A stretch of DNA of 64,000 bases from the NCBI RefSeq assembly GCF_016808335.1, contig NC_053150.1, positions 41,753,607 through 41,817,606 of the forward strand, in the 5' to 3' direction. Under the pieces are notes generated by a model that saw only the letters and a program-made list of their open reading frames with translations, had not been told where the DNA came from and searched no databases. The first letter of the stretch is position 1, and every line of letters begins with the position of its first letter. The DNA is from Panicum virgatum (taxonomy: Eukaryota > Streptophyta > Magnoliopsida > Poales > Poaceae). The translations under genes and the position numbers were made by a program. Shown here one piece after another: positions 20,666 through 31,190 of this stretch.

Positions 20666-23600
20666 ATGAGTGCCATGGCTCCGCAGTACCAAGCCGTGAC
20701 ACTCATTGCTTCTCCGTCTTACCCAAATGCCATTGCTTGGTCAAGTGACAATTTGGTGGCTGTCGCATCTGGTCACATTGTCACTATTCTGGTAAGTGCA
20801 ATCCCATCACTGTAAGATGTTTCACGTTCTGGTCGTAAATGTTCAGGTGTCATGGTAGTTCGTGTATGGAATCTGGATAGCCTGACCTTGCACTCATCAT
20901 GATTCTTTTGTTCCTATTTAAGAACCCAGCTGCGCTTGACGGGCCTCGTGGACTGGTTGGACTTTGCCGCAGTGATCCTTTTCCTATAGGAGTGGTTAAC
21001 AGAGAAGGTAAATTTGGCCTCCGCTAAATTGCTTTAGTGATCTACCGTAGGACGTAGTGAACTTGCAGATTTGTGTCAATTATTTGGGACATTGAAGACC
21101 TAATTTTCAACTATATCATATTCAGAAATTTGTTTCTTTGACGTCAATTTTGCAGTGTGAATGTAGGGTGCCGTTAAAAACTAAATGGTACTTTGGGAAC
21201 TGCAATGAGTGAACTGTCTTGCTAGTTGAACCATTCAGTTTTACTAGTCATATTCTACTCTGTTAAAATCAAACTACTATGGCTAGTGCATGTTCCATCA
21301 CAACCAACCTAACCACCTCCTGAACAAAGGCCATGTCATTTTGCCTTCTATAGGTCAGTACAAAGCTTTCCATTACTGCCTTTTCGTGAAAGAATGAAAA
21401 AAAAAGATATTTCCAATGTGGCCATGTAGGTGAATTTTTGTTTGATCTTAAATTCTCAATTGCCAATATTTTGCAGATCTCTTTGAGCCATGTTTAGTGC
21501 CCACTTGCTTAGCTCGTGACGCCCAACCATGTGCCAGGTCAATTTCATGGTCTCCGCAAGGATTTGCACCTAATTCTGGATTTCTGGGTATATTATATCT
21601 TTGACATTCAATTTTAAATGGTATTCATTTATACATGATCTTCTCTAGTTGTAATTTTTGTGCGCAAGTTCATCTGCTCATCCTACTGCACTTAACATAT
21701 ATGTGTATATGGATCACAAATCTAGATGTTTGCTCGCTGTTTGCACTGTGGATGGTCATGTGAAGCTTTACCGGTCACCGATTTGGGAAATTTGTGATGA
21801 ATGGGTTCAGGTAAGCATATTCTGCGCTATGTGAACAATGTTGAATTTATGAATGTTTTATATATGAGAATGGTAATCTAGGAAGTTTGTCTGAATTACC
21901 AACTGAATTTCTGTGCTGCACTGATTTTTCTTGTGCTGGGTCTGGCTTAGCGCCATTGTTGTAATGGTCCATGCATAATGCATATGAGGAATCAAATGTT
22001 TCTTGCATTATAGTGGGGATCAGCTCACCATTAACTGCATTAACTAGTTTCCAGCCAAAATTCATTCCATAGTGCTTTCTTACTATTGTAGTATTCTTCC
22101 ACCTTCTTATCAGAATAAAAATAAAATTTGCAATTTGCAGTTTTGGTTTGTCCTTGATTCTTTTGTTCATGGACTAGCTTTTGTATTGTCTTAATTGCCT
22201 GTTGCGAATTTGTTCTGGCCAGGCTAAGTTTTTGTCTTTCATTGCATGTATTCACTAGGAGTGATCACTTGTTCTAGGTAGCTGTTATTGGTACTTATGA
22301 ACCTTTCACTTGGTCCATAGGTTGCAGATATATCACAATTGCTGTTTAGCTACTATAAAACTATAAACTTTGGAGAGGATAATGGTTCTCATTTGACTTC
22401 TCTGGTATAATAACCTTCCACTCTAGCACTGAGAGTTCTATTCTTTGGTTGTGGCATGATATTTCTGTCTAAATATGTGGTTACAAAATATTCTTTCATG
22501 ATCAGAAGAATACAAATACCGAAGAGACAGAGGTTTTAGGTTCTACATGTGAATTGCAAGATACTCTTTCTCGCAGGGATCCTGGACAGAGAAAAAGAAA
22601 ACCACCAAGGTGAATTATAATTCTCGGCTTCCATTGCATAATTTTGCAAATAGAGAAACAGTCACCATATTTGGAATAACAAGATGATCTAAAGAAGCAT
22701 CATTTTGCTATTATTTGGGCTGTGAAATGCTGATTTGCATGCATTCTCTACCCATTCATCTGTGGACATCACAGATCTTACCTCGAAATTTATTTTGTTG
22801 CAAGAAGTCAACATTCTTGGGAATGTTTCTTGCATTGATATACTGTACTTGAATTTCTTTTGAATATTTTTTATTCAATGTAATATGTAGAGTTGACGAT
22901 TATATTTATGATGGCAACAAAGATGATTTAGATGCTTCAAATGATGCAGACTTCTCATTGAAATCATGCTCTAAGCCAAAGAAGAAGTCTTCGAAAAAGG
23001 TACAAATTTAGTCGTCCACATTTAGGCTGAAGTTTCAGTTTGTTCTTTTAATTTGTAAAAGGAAAACCATGTTGTTTCTTAACAAAAGGAAGAATAAATT
23101 GTTATGCTAGGTGAAGGTATTTTGTAGGATATTGCACATGATTGTTTTCTATTTGAATTTATTGTTCATTTAACACTGCTGTATTTGCGATTCCAGACTG
23201 CAAAACATGGACATGAGCCTGTTTCTGTAAATGGACAAGGCAGCACAGGAAATTCCAAAGCAACATTGTCCTCCAATGGAGGAAACAAATCTCCTCTTAT
23301 CACGGCAAAGCAGTATGCTTGCCGTGATGCACGTTTGTCTTCCCTCGTTGTTTCATGGTCTCCACTTGTGTCATCAAGTGATAAAATTTCTAGTTTATTG
23401 AGGCATTGGTGCATTCTTGCTGTGGGCTCCAAGTCTGGAAATGTGTCTTTTTGGAAACTATATAAGCCAGAATACTACACCATAGATGCTGGCGTGGTTA
23501 ACAGTGATCCGATGCTCATTGGGGTTTTGCAAGCTCATAAATCTTGGGTCAGTGCCATAACCTGGGAAGTTTCCTCTGAAGGCTCTTCAAAATCCTCGCT

Positions 23601-26600
23601 GCTTTTAGCAACTGGAAGCTCAGACGGAAGGTGAGCATGAATGAATGATTAATGCGTATTATTTGAAAATGGTTATGTGCTTTCTTTAGCTATATCATGC
23701 ATTGGTTGTTTGCATGGCTTTTTGTGAGCTCTTCATCAGTAATGACATGGCAAAAGGGATATATCATATATGTGATAATCATATTTTGAAAACATACTTT
23801 GAGCTGCTATGTGCTTTGGAATCGGTAGCATAAGCAGGAGGACTGGTATAGGCATGTGATGTGCCTAATGCTTCATGTTTGTCTTGATAAAGTAAGAAAA
23901 AATCCCTCATCTCCATTTTTTGCTAATTTAAGTAATCAATGTTAAAGATGATGCACAGCATTCTCTGCACCAGATATCTTGGTGGCGGTGAAAATGGTTT
24001 TTCCCATGCCTTAAAGATTCTTGCTGTTCATTTTTATCTGATTTACAAACTTTGGTACTCTGATGGTTCGTTTTCTGTAAAAGTTTCATATCTCATGTGA
24101 ATATTTTATTTCTTTTCTCAGTGTGAAGATATGGTTGGCGAATATTGAAGGTTTAAATAGATGTACAAATGCAGAAGAAGTTCCTTTTGCATTAGTTGCT
24201 AAGGTACACAACAAGCATCAACCTAGTATTGTATTTGGCACGAATGATTTATGCGACTTTTTTTCTTTGTGTGCACGTCAATTTGATATGGCATGCTTAT
24301 TAGTTCTCACTCCAATTGTTCCTTTTGCAAGGTCGCTACTGATTTGTCAGCTCCAGTATCAGCAATTTCATTAGCTGTACCTGCCGGGTCTCAGTACGAG
24401 GTTAAGTTGGCAATTGGACGAGTATATGGGTCACTGGAAACATGGATATGGAATACATGTAGCTGCAAAATTGAGAATACCAATGCATGCCATGCACATG
24501 ATCAAGTGGTAAAACTTCACATTAGTTGAGTATCTTTTCTCTTTAAGAAAAGAAACAAAAATGTCTAACATCACCATAGGTGACAGGTTTATCATGGGGT
24601 ATGGATGGCTATTGTTTATACAGCTGCAGTCAGGTCAGTTAACTCTTCTGTGGCACTATTTGATTGCTATCTCTTTGGATGTGAGGTCAATTGAAACTAT
24701 TGAATTATTGAAAGTTTGAGGGTTGAAGTAAAGCGGCAATTGGAGATGTGGGATCCGTGTTAAAAATTACTTGAGCTGAATTATGAGTTGTGCGTCAGCT
24801 ATGGCTGAACTTGGTTTCTTGTATACTCCCATTCTTTTTTTCTTGTCAGTCTTATCATTTTGAACATTATCATTGTCTATGATAGACACCGTTCACTATG
24901 AATGTACCTAATTGCACATGAGAAAATAAATAAATAAAACCATAGACGACAAATTAACTAGCATAATTTAGATACTAAAAACCTTGTTTCACTGCGAAAA
25001 GTTTATGATCTCCTTTTCGACTATGGTACTACCTGAAGGAGTGGTTTCAGTTTTGACAAATATAACCTATTATAACTTGAAAAGATGAAGGCGGTCTTGA
25101 TTGTTGATTATATTAGTAACTCTGCTGAATATACTATACTTTGCACTCTGTTAGTCTTTCAAAAATTTCTTCTCGAGCATTGTATCACTTGCAGATTCTT
25201 AATATTTTTCTTCTTTTTTAGGATGATTCTGCACGCTGCTGGATCTGTAACGGAAACCACCTTGAAGAAATTCCCGTGCATACAAATTTTCCAGAGTCAA
25301 AAGAATCAACAGATGTAAAAATAAATAATTAACTGTTTTCTTCTTTGATGTCCAAGTGTTTTTTCCCTTACAATTGGCTCCTGAATGTGCATGCAGCTAT
25401 CAGAAGTCTCTAATCAATGCTTTGGTCTTACACTAGCACCTGGAGGACAAATGATTGCTGTGGTATGTTTTAGGCTTCTATATCTGGCACCTTTTTTTGC
25501 TCAAGTGAACTGTAGGTGTAGGTAAGATTGTATGCATAAGCTGTAAGAATTGATAAACTGTCTTTTTCAGGTCCGTGGTTTGGATCTGAACGTCTTAGAC
25601 CAGATGTATCAAGCCAGGTAATACATTTATAGTTCATTATGAAATGTACTAGGATCCTTGTATAAATCTTTTTTGTTTTGATATAACATTTAGAAAATGC
25701 ATTCACATGGTCATAATTGTGTTAATTAAAATAATAGGACACAAAAGGCGGTGGTTGAGTTCATTTGGATTGGTGGTCAATTTGTTGGTATTCCACTAGA
25801 CAGGAGCATTGATGTTTGCAATCCACAGTCTACCATCTTATCCTCGAGTAACTTTTTGTGGTGGGGATCTAACATTTTGTGGTCGTTGAAGAAATATGAA
25901 AATGTTGAAAAGGGGCTTGCCTTATGGGATGTTGTAGCTGCGCTGCAAGGGTTCCAGAAATATGCACCCACCTTTCTGGAGACTTTGATGGATATGTGGA
26001 TCTCAGCTTTATTTTCAGGTGATCCACAGTGTGTTTCTATAAATGCTCCATCATGTTCAAGGCATGACATGCTGCCCAGTGTCAGTTTGCGGAAGCTACA
26101 CTTACTGAACATAATTTGTAGAAAAGTACTAATGCTCAGCAATCATGCGCAGCTTGGTCCTGATGCTGAAAATGGCAATGACTCGAAAACTGAGTTCTGG
26201 AGCACTCTTTTGATAAGGAGTGAAAGAGAGCTTCGCGAGAGACTGGTGGGTTTCACCTTTGCTGCAGTCCTGAAAAGGACAGCATATTCGTTCAATGGTA
26301 CCTCTACTGAAAACAGCTGGTTTCCTGTTGGAGTTGCCCAAATGGATTCTTGGGTATCTATGAATGGAGAAGTGCATAACCAGCTCAAGTATCTCAGATC
26401 TAGGATCAAAGATCTAGGAAACAGGTATATTTTACTAACTCCATTGATATTCTCTCAGCCATTTTCGTATCGAAAAATGTCAACAAACTTGCCAGTTTGC
26501 CCACAACATTGAAATGCCATCACGAAATAGTTTTCAGAACTGATTTCCTCCTGCAGCATCAACTCCGCATGTGGATACTCTGTCGAAGAAACCTGCCCCT

Positions 26601-26914
26601 ACTGCTCTGCACCGGTCCACTTCGAGTCGACCGATGTAGCCATCTGCAGAGAAAGGCACACGCTGACGCGGTGCAGGGCGTCCACGATCTTGTGCTCCGT
26701 CCTGCAGTCGGTGTGGCACTGTGTATGCTGCGGAGGCATGGTCGACAAGCTGCTGCCGCAGTCATTCTTCACCATGCAGGCGTCCCCTTTGGACGCCAAC
26801 CAAGACGAAGGATCGCTCGACCTGTCTGGACCCGCTGTCCCTCTTTGCCCCTTCTGCGGCGTTCTGCTGCAGAGGTCGATGCCGGTGTTCCTGCTGTCCA
26901 CCTCGCCGGTGTAG
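20666..26914 (+). CDS. WD40 / zinc-finger TFIIIC-subunit-like protein, 16 exons
   Basis: Exons by splice signals and phase: 20666-20791, 20923-21007, 21477-21587 (see below), 21726-21810, 22321-22404, 22506-22609, 22891-22999, 23197-23630, 24122-24203, 24332-24508, 24580-24633, 25222-25314, 25397-25462, 25571-25617, 25738-26424, 26557-26914. The product starts MSAMAPQYQAV and has WD-type blades (SGHIVTIL, DGHVKLYR, SKSGNVSFW, SVKIWLAN). The last exon encodes a Cys/His-rich domain (CPYC, CRERHT, CVCCGG, CPFCG) like the TFIIIC zinc finger. By homology it would be part of the RNA polymerase III factor TFIIIC in the nucleus. If exon 3 ended at 21579 the total would be 897 residues, close to my recollection of plant homologues. 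The only GT donor there (21588) adds 8 bases and breaks the frame in exon 4. Confidence 0.85.
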
Positions 26915-27351
26915 AGTTTAGCTATCAGCTGGCAGCCTCTGTAACCTTAGTAGTAGCTTAGTAAGTACTACTGGTTTTTCCCTAGTTTGAGGCTGCTTGT
27001 GTTAGCTATGAAAATGTAACCCTTTGCCGAAATAAGCACGCCATTCGTGGCACCTGGCTCGAATGCTCGTGCTTGGCTTGGTCCGTCATGTAACTTTTTT
27101 GTAACAATTCTTTTGACCGCTAGTGTAACTCTAAATAAGAGAAGATCGGTGTGCCGCTAAGCATGGCCATGATGAGCAATAATTGACAGACAAATTGTGA
27201 TTCCTTAAGGCCTAATCAAGTAATCATGTACGCCGCCACCGGCTAGCCTGGCTTCGCTGCAGTCTCGGAGCCCTCCCCGTCGCGGCGCTGTTTGTTGGCG
27301 GTTCGGTTGCCGTTTGATCGGGGAAGAAGAAGAGGGGAGCCGGGAGCCGAA
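26915..27351 (+). other. 3' flank of the TFIIIC-like gene and DnaJ fragment leader
   Basis: Probably contains the 3' UTR of the preceding gene. From about 27240 the sequence becomes GC-rich and looks like the 5' leader of the DnaJ fragment. No other feature was seen. Confidence 0.4.
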
Positions 27352-27577
27352 ATGGTGAAGGACACTGCGTACTACGGCATCCTGGAGGTCAGCACAGCAC
27401 TGACGCCTCCGTGGCCCAGATCAAGAAAGCCTATTACCCCAAGGTGCGCGGGTATTCCCCTTTCCTGATTGCCGATGATGACCGTTTCCACGCAGCATGT
27501 TCCTGTTTCCTGATTTTTAATCTGTTGCGACTTTGGGGGTTTTGAAGGCCAAGCTGGTGCACCCAGACAAAATCATT
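27352..27577 (+). pseudogene. DnaJ (J-domain) gene fragment, disrupted
   Basis: ATG 27352 opens MVKDTAYYGILEVST, the start of a plant DnaJ co-chaperone. A small insertion after CAGCACA (about 27396) throws the frame; in the corrected phase the DNA encodes a helix of the type VAQIKKAYY. A GT donor follows at about 27444, and near 27549 a second exon piece encodes AKLVHPDK, with the HPD signature that stimulates Hsp70 ATPase. Homology stops at 27577, where a dispersed repeat begins. The remaining J-domain and C-terminal part were not found. Non-functional. Confidence 0.75.
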
Positions 27578-28090
27578 TATGGTATAGAATAAATATTATT
27601 TTTATTGGCTTTTAAATGTAACGCATGTTCTAGGATAGTGGTAGGCTTGATTTTTGGGCAGTAGGCTAGTTTCTAGATTTTAGAACTTATGTAAAATTTT
27701 CAAGACAATCCAAGGTTTTTAGATATAGGTTTTTATTTAATCTTGATTCAAGCTCTAGATTGTACTGTAGATATGCACGTGAAACTTTTACAGTAGATTA
27801 TACTTGTTGCAATAATGCTAGTGTAAAATTTTGAGGACTCGAACCAAAAGGGAAAGAGGGAAAAAAAGAGAAAAAAGGGAGAAATAGAAAAAGGAGAAAA
27901 AAGAAAAAACCATTATTATTTAGTTAAAAGTTGTATAACTAAACTATTGTAAAAGGGCAAAAAGAGAAAAAATAAAAGGAAAAGAAGAGGAGGAGAGAAG
28001 AAAAGAAGAAAGGAGATGATAGTTGGAGATGGTTAAATAAAAAATATGGTATGATAGTTGGTATAGAGGACCAGATATATAGAAAATAAT
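27578..28090 (+). repeat. Dispersed repeat, copy B
   Basis: Direct-orientation relative of 19190-19690. It differs by substitutions and by an insertion of about 45 bp (near 27735-27775). It interrupts the DnaJ fragment, so this copy arrived after that gene copy was in place, or the two were joined by a rearrangement. Confidence 0.75.
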
Positions 28091-28092
28091 TT

Positions 28093-28184
28093 CGATAATC
28101 AAAACAAAATATTTCTTTTAAAAGATAAAAATAAAGGTCGATAATCAAAACAAAATATTTCTTTTAAAAGATAAAAATAAAGGA
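28093..28184. repeat. Perfect 46-bp tandem duplication
   Basis: The unit starting CGATAATCAAAACAAAATAT occupies 28093-28138 and 28139-28184 with essentially no difference, indicating a recent slippage or unequal exchange. Confidence 0.85.
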
Positions 28185-28245
28185 CGACGAAAAGCCTGGT
28201 GGCTTCCTCACCTTAAAAAGTCACTGACAACTCTCTGCACAGTAC

Positions 28246-28400
28246 CAGGGGCGGAGCTACGTGGTGGCGTAGGGTCGGCCGACCCTGACGATTTCCACAT
28301 ATCCTTTATACCCAACTGATTTTCACAGTGTTAGACACCGGTTAAATTTCAACAAGAAACCTGCTGACCCCGGTGGAATTTTGTTCTGGCTTCGCCCCTG
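28246..28400. mobile_element. hAT-type MITE
   Basis: Ends CAGGGGCGGAGCTA and, on the other strand, CAGGGGCGAAGCCA. An 8-bp duplication CACAGTAC flanks it on both sides (28238-28245, 28401-28408), as expected for hAT. 155 bp, non-coding. Confidence 0.85.
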
Positions 28401-28408
28401 CACAGTAC

Positions 28409-28903
28409 TACAGTAGCGCTCCCCTACCTTGGCTAGTCGTCCTCCCACCACGCGTAGTGCAGGCCGGGCAATTCGTTGCAGGTGCAGATTCAGAGATCAG
28501 GCGACCACGCATGGAATACATTTTCGACGATCCGAGTGTTGGAGGCAGAACTCCAGGGTTCTGATCAAATTGGAAATGCAAAAGACGGTTTCGTCCGCGT
28601 TGGAAACGAAATGCACGTGTGGTCAAGGCGGATTCTTTTGTTCATTCTGCGAGATTAGTAAAGATGGCATTGACTCCGATTTTTTTTTTAAAAAAGACAA
28701 CCAGAGTTAATTGTTTCATTCATAGATGTGTATTTATTTTGGATTAAATTTTGAACTCTAGAAGTGCATTTATTTTAGGATTGAGGAAGTAAGCAAACGA
28801 TCTCGACAAACCAGGCACATCCGTAGTTTTAGGTGCAAACTCATTCATTTTTACTTATAAAAAATTATTATAAGTGCATATTCATTATATGATGAATTTC
28901 ATC
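28409..28903. other. Intergenic; no recognisable gene
   Basis: Short open frames only, with no recognised domain. AT-rich toward the right border with the CACTA element. Confidence 0.4.
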
Positions 28904-29506
28904 CACTAATACAAAAATCTTAAACGAGGCGGGCAAAAAACGATTAACCGAGATGTTTTTTTGCAACCACATCGGATGAAAGGTCACTATAAATGATCTA
29001 TTTTTCGAGGCGGTTTGCGATCCGCCTCGGTTAATCAAATAGAAAATAATAAAAAAAGAAAAAACCCGTTGAGTCTATCCACGAGCCCGCCAAGCCTATC
29101 GATGGGTCTAGAGCTGCTGCGCTAGCTGCCCACCGCTGCCACGCACATCCTGCCACCACGCACGCGTCCCGCCGCCAGCTGCTGGATCCGGCCTCCCCGG
29201 CCGCGCCACTGCCGGATAAGGATGGCAACAGGTGGGTTCAAGTCGGGTGGAGTGTCTAGGCATCCAAAACCAAAATCCAAACATACAATGCAAATCCATT
29301 CTGAACACCGATTCAGATGAAAATTCATTTCTAAAACCGAAACTCACGGATACTCGAAATCCAACAAATTATCCAAAATCGAAATAAGTTTCACAAACCA
29401 ACTGCATAACTGCTCCGCCGTGTGCTCGCCTCACCTTGGGAGGGCGGGAAAGCAGCCCAAGGCCCTCACACGGCCTGCTGCAAGAGCACACCTGCAAGGC
29501 AGCCGC

Positions 29507-29775
29507 GAAAAAACTCGTAGCCTAGTGGTTACAAGAGTCTCGGTAGCACCTGAGATCCTGGGTTCGACTCCTCTTGGGAACGAATATTCTGAGATTTAAC
29601 GGCGTTGTGCATTCAGTGGTAGGTGACGTTCCTATCTACAGCGAGGCGCTTGTGGTGAATTCGTCAATCTCGAGAATTGCTCATATAGGGATAGGGTTTG
29701 CGTACGTGTGTTCATAAAGGTGTGAGTATGCGTGCATTGTAAGTATCGGAGTTATACTGTGTAACCTAAAAAAAG
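29507..29775 (+). mobile_element. tRNA-derived SINE
   Basis: A polymerase III A box (TAGCCTAGTGG at 29518-29528) and B box (GGTTCGACTCC at 29561-29571) lie at tRNA-like spacing near the left end, and an A-run ends the element. It is flanked by direct repeats CTGCAAGGCAGCCGC (29492-29506) and CTGCAAGGAAGCCAC (29776-29790), 13 of 15 identical. The copy looks fairly complete. Confidence 0.85.
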
Positions 29776-30257
29776 CTGCAAGGAAGCCACAGCCTGCACA
29801 GCGTGGACAGGCCAGAAGTTGTCCCATGGGCCAAGGCAAGCAGGCAGCCTACATAGCGACGGTCGTCCTCTCTCTCAGCAACTGCAGCACGCCCAGTAGG
29901 GGTGGCCACAGTTTCAAAAAATAGAGAACTAGATAATCATGTCATATGAATTTCACGGAGATGAAACTCTCCTATCATCCCATGAAATTCTCGTCTCTCT
30001 CCTCATAATCATGCTGAGCCATCAAAAATGCTGATGTGGCATATAGAATTTAGAAAAAAGTCCACTTTTGGCCCCTCAACTCTTTACAAAGTCTAATTTT
30101 GACCCTCAACTACAAAACCGTCCAGTACCAGCACCCCAACTACCAAAACCGTTCACTTTTAGCACCTGACTCTGATTTTGGTGGTTTTCATCTGACATGG
30201 CACATGTTGACCGGTATTGACCCGATGACGTGGACAGACAGGGCACATGTTCTCTAG

Positions 30258-30680
30258 CTCGTCACCGACGTCCGCTCCCCGCACAACCACATCCGCGTCA
30301 CCGACGTGTCCCCGCGCGCCGCGGGCCACCCGCTGGCCGGCGCTCGCCTCCTCCTCCTCGACGACCCCGGCAACATCCACTCCCTCTCGTTCCCCCGCTG
30401 CGCCCGCCGCTGCCCGCTCACCGCCACCTACCTCGACGCCTTCGCCACGCTCCTGCCGCTCCTCCAGCGCCATCCTCGGCTTCGGCGCCGGCTCCGCGGC
30501 CCGCGCGCTCCTCCACTTCCACCCGGACCTCTCCGTGCACTGCTGGGAGCTCGACCCCGCCGTCCTGGCTGTTGCCCGCGACTTCTTCGGCCTCGCCGAG
30601 CTCAAGAAGGATCACGCGGCGCGCCTGTCCGTGCATGTTGGCGAGCCGAGCTCGAGAAGGACCACGTGGCGCCGGAATTG
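30258..30680 (+). pseudogene. Captured spermidine-synthase-like methyltransferase fragment
   Basis: The first frame encodes LVTDVRSPHNHIRVTDVSP and LLLLDDPGNIHSLSFP. Near 30468 the frame shifts, and the second frame encodes AILGFGAGSAARALL and WELDPAVLAVARDFFGL. GFGAG is the S-adenosylmethionine-binding glycine motif and WELDP the acidic residue after strand 2 in this fold. The piece lacks a start codon and the C-terminal half, so it is a captured fragment and not a gene. The parent is inferred from motifs only. Confidence 0.7.
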
Positions 30681-30845
30681 AAGGGGAAAGGGAGCAGGGA
30701 GACTGAGGGGCTCACCACGAACTCATTTTGGGGGTTGATTTGGGCGGAGGAGGGCTGGAGAAGCAGATCGACGTGAGGGGGGCAGAGCTCGTGGTGCTCC
30801 AATGGCGGCCGGCGGCAGGGCCACTGATTCCGACCGATTCAACTG

Positions 30846-31190
30846 TGGTTCATCGACACCACAGTGCTCAGGAAGGAGCACGCCGCCGATGCGTTCCAGA
30901 GCATGTACGCACAGATGGCCTGCGGGCTTTGCCAGCGCCACGCCGTGCTCCACGTGGGCGCCGTCTTCGTGTCGGGCCTCCTCCGCGCCACCCACTTCCT
31001 GCAGCTCCACTGGGAGCAGCTCGCCACCGACATCGAGGCCGACGTGCTGACCCCGCGCGTGGCCGACCCGTCCGTCCGCGAGGCCGTGGCGGCCATCCTC
31101 CGCCCGGACCTGGAGCTGGCCCGGTTCCTCCACGCCGAGTGCTCCCGCGGTGACTAGGCGGGCATCATCACACGCGTGTGGCCCAACGCC
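30846..31190 (+). pseudogene. Captured GH3 acyl-amido synthetase fragment
   Basis: The frame encodes [39 protein letters not shown] and [14 protein letters not shown], then a TAG where GH3 proteins have Trp, then AGIITRVWPN. This is the middle of a GH3 enzyme, the family that conjugates auxin or jasmonate to amino acids. The flanking exons and the ATP-binding motifs are missing. The stop (31156-31158) is consistent with TGG to TAG decay. Confidence 0.8.

Noticed and set aside
27352..27577. Functional DnaJ gene
   Set aside because: Small insertion breaks the frame and the coding sequence ends where a repeat begins.
29518..29571. tRNA gene (A and B boxes)
   Set aside because: No cloverleaf can be formed, and the A-run end with flanking direct repeats shows it is a SINE head.
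30258..30680. Functional methyltransferase gene
   Set aside because: Frameshifted, no start codon, C-terminal half missing, inside the Pack-MULE.
30846..31190. Functional GH3 gene
   Set aside because: Only a middle fragment is present, with a premature stop and no start, within MULE terminal repeats.
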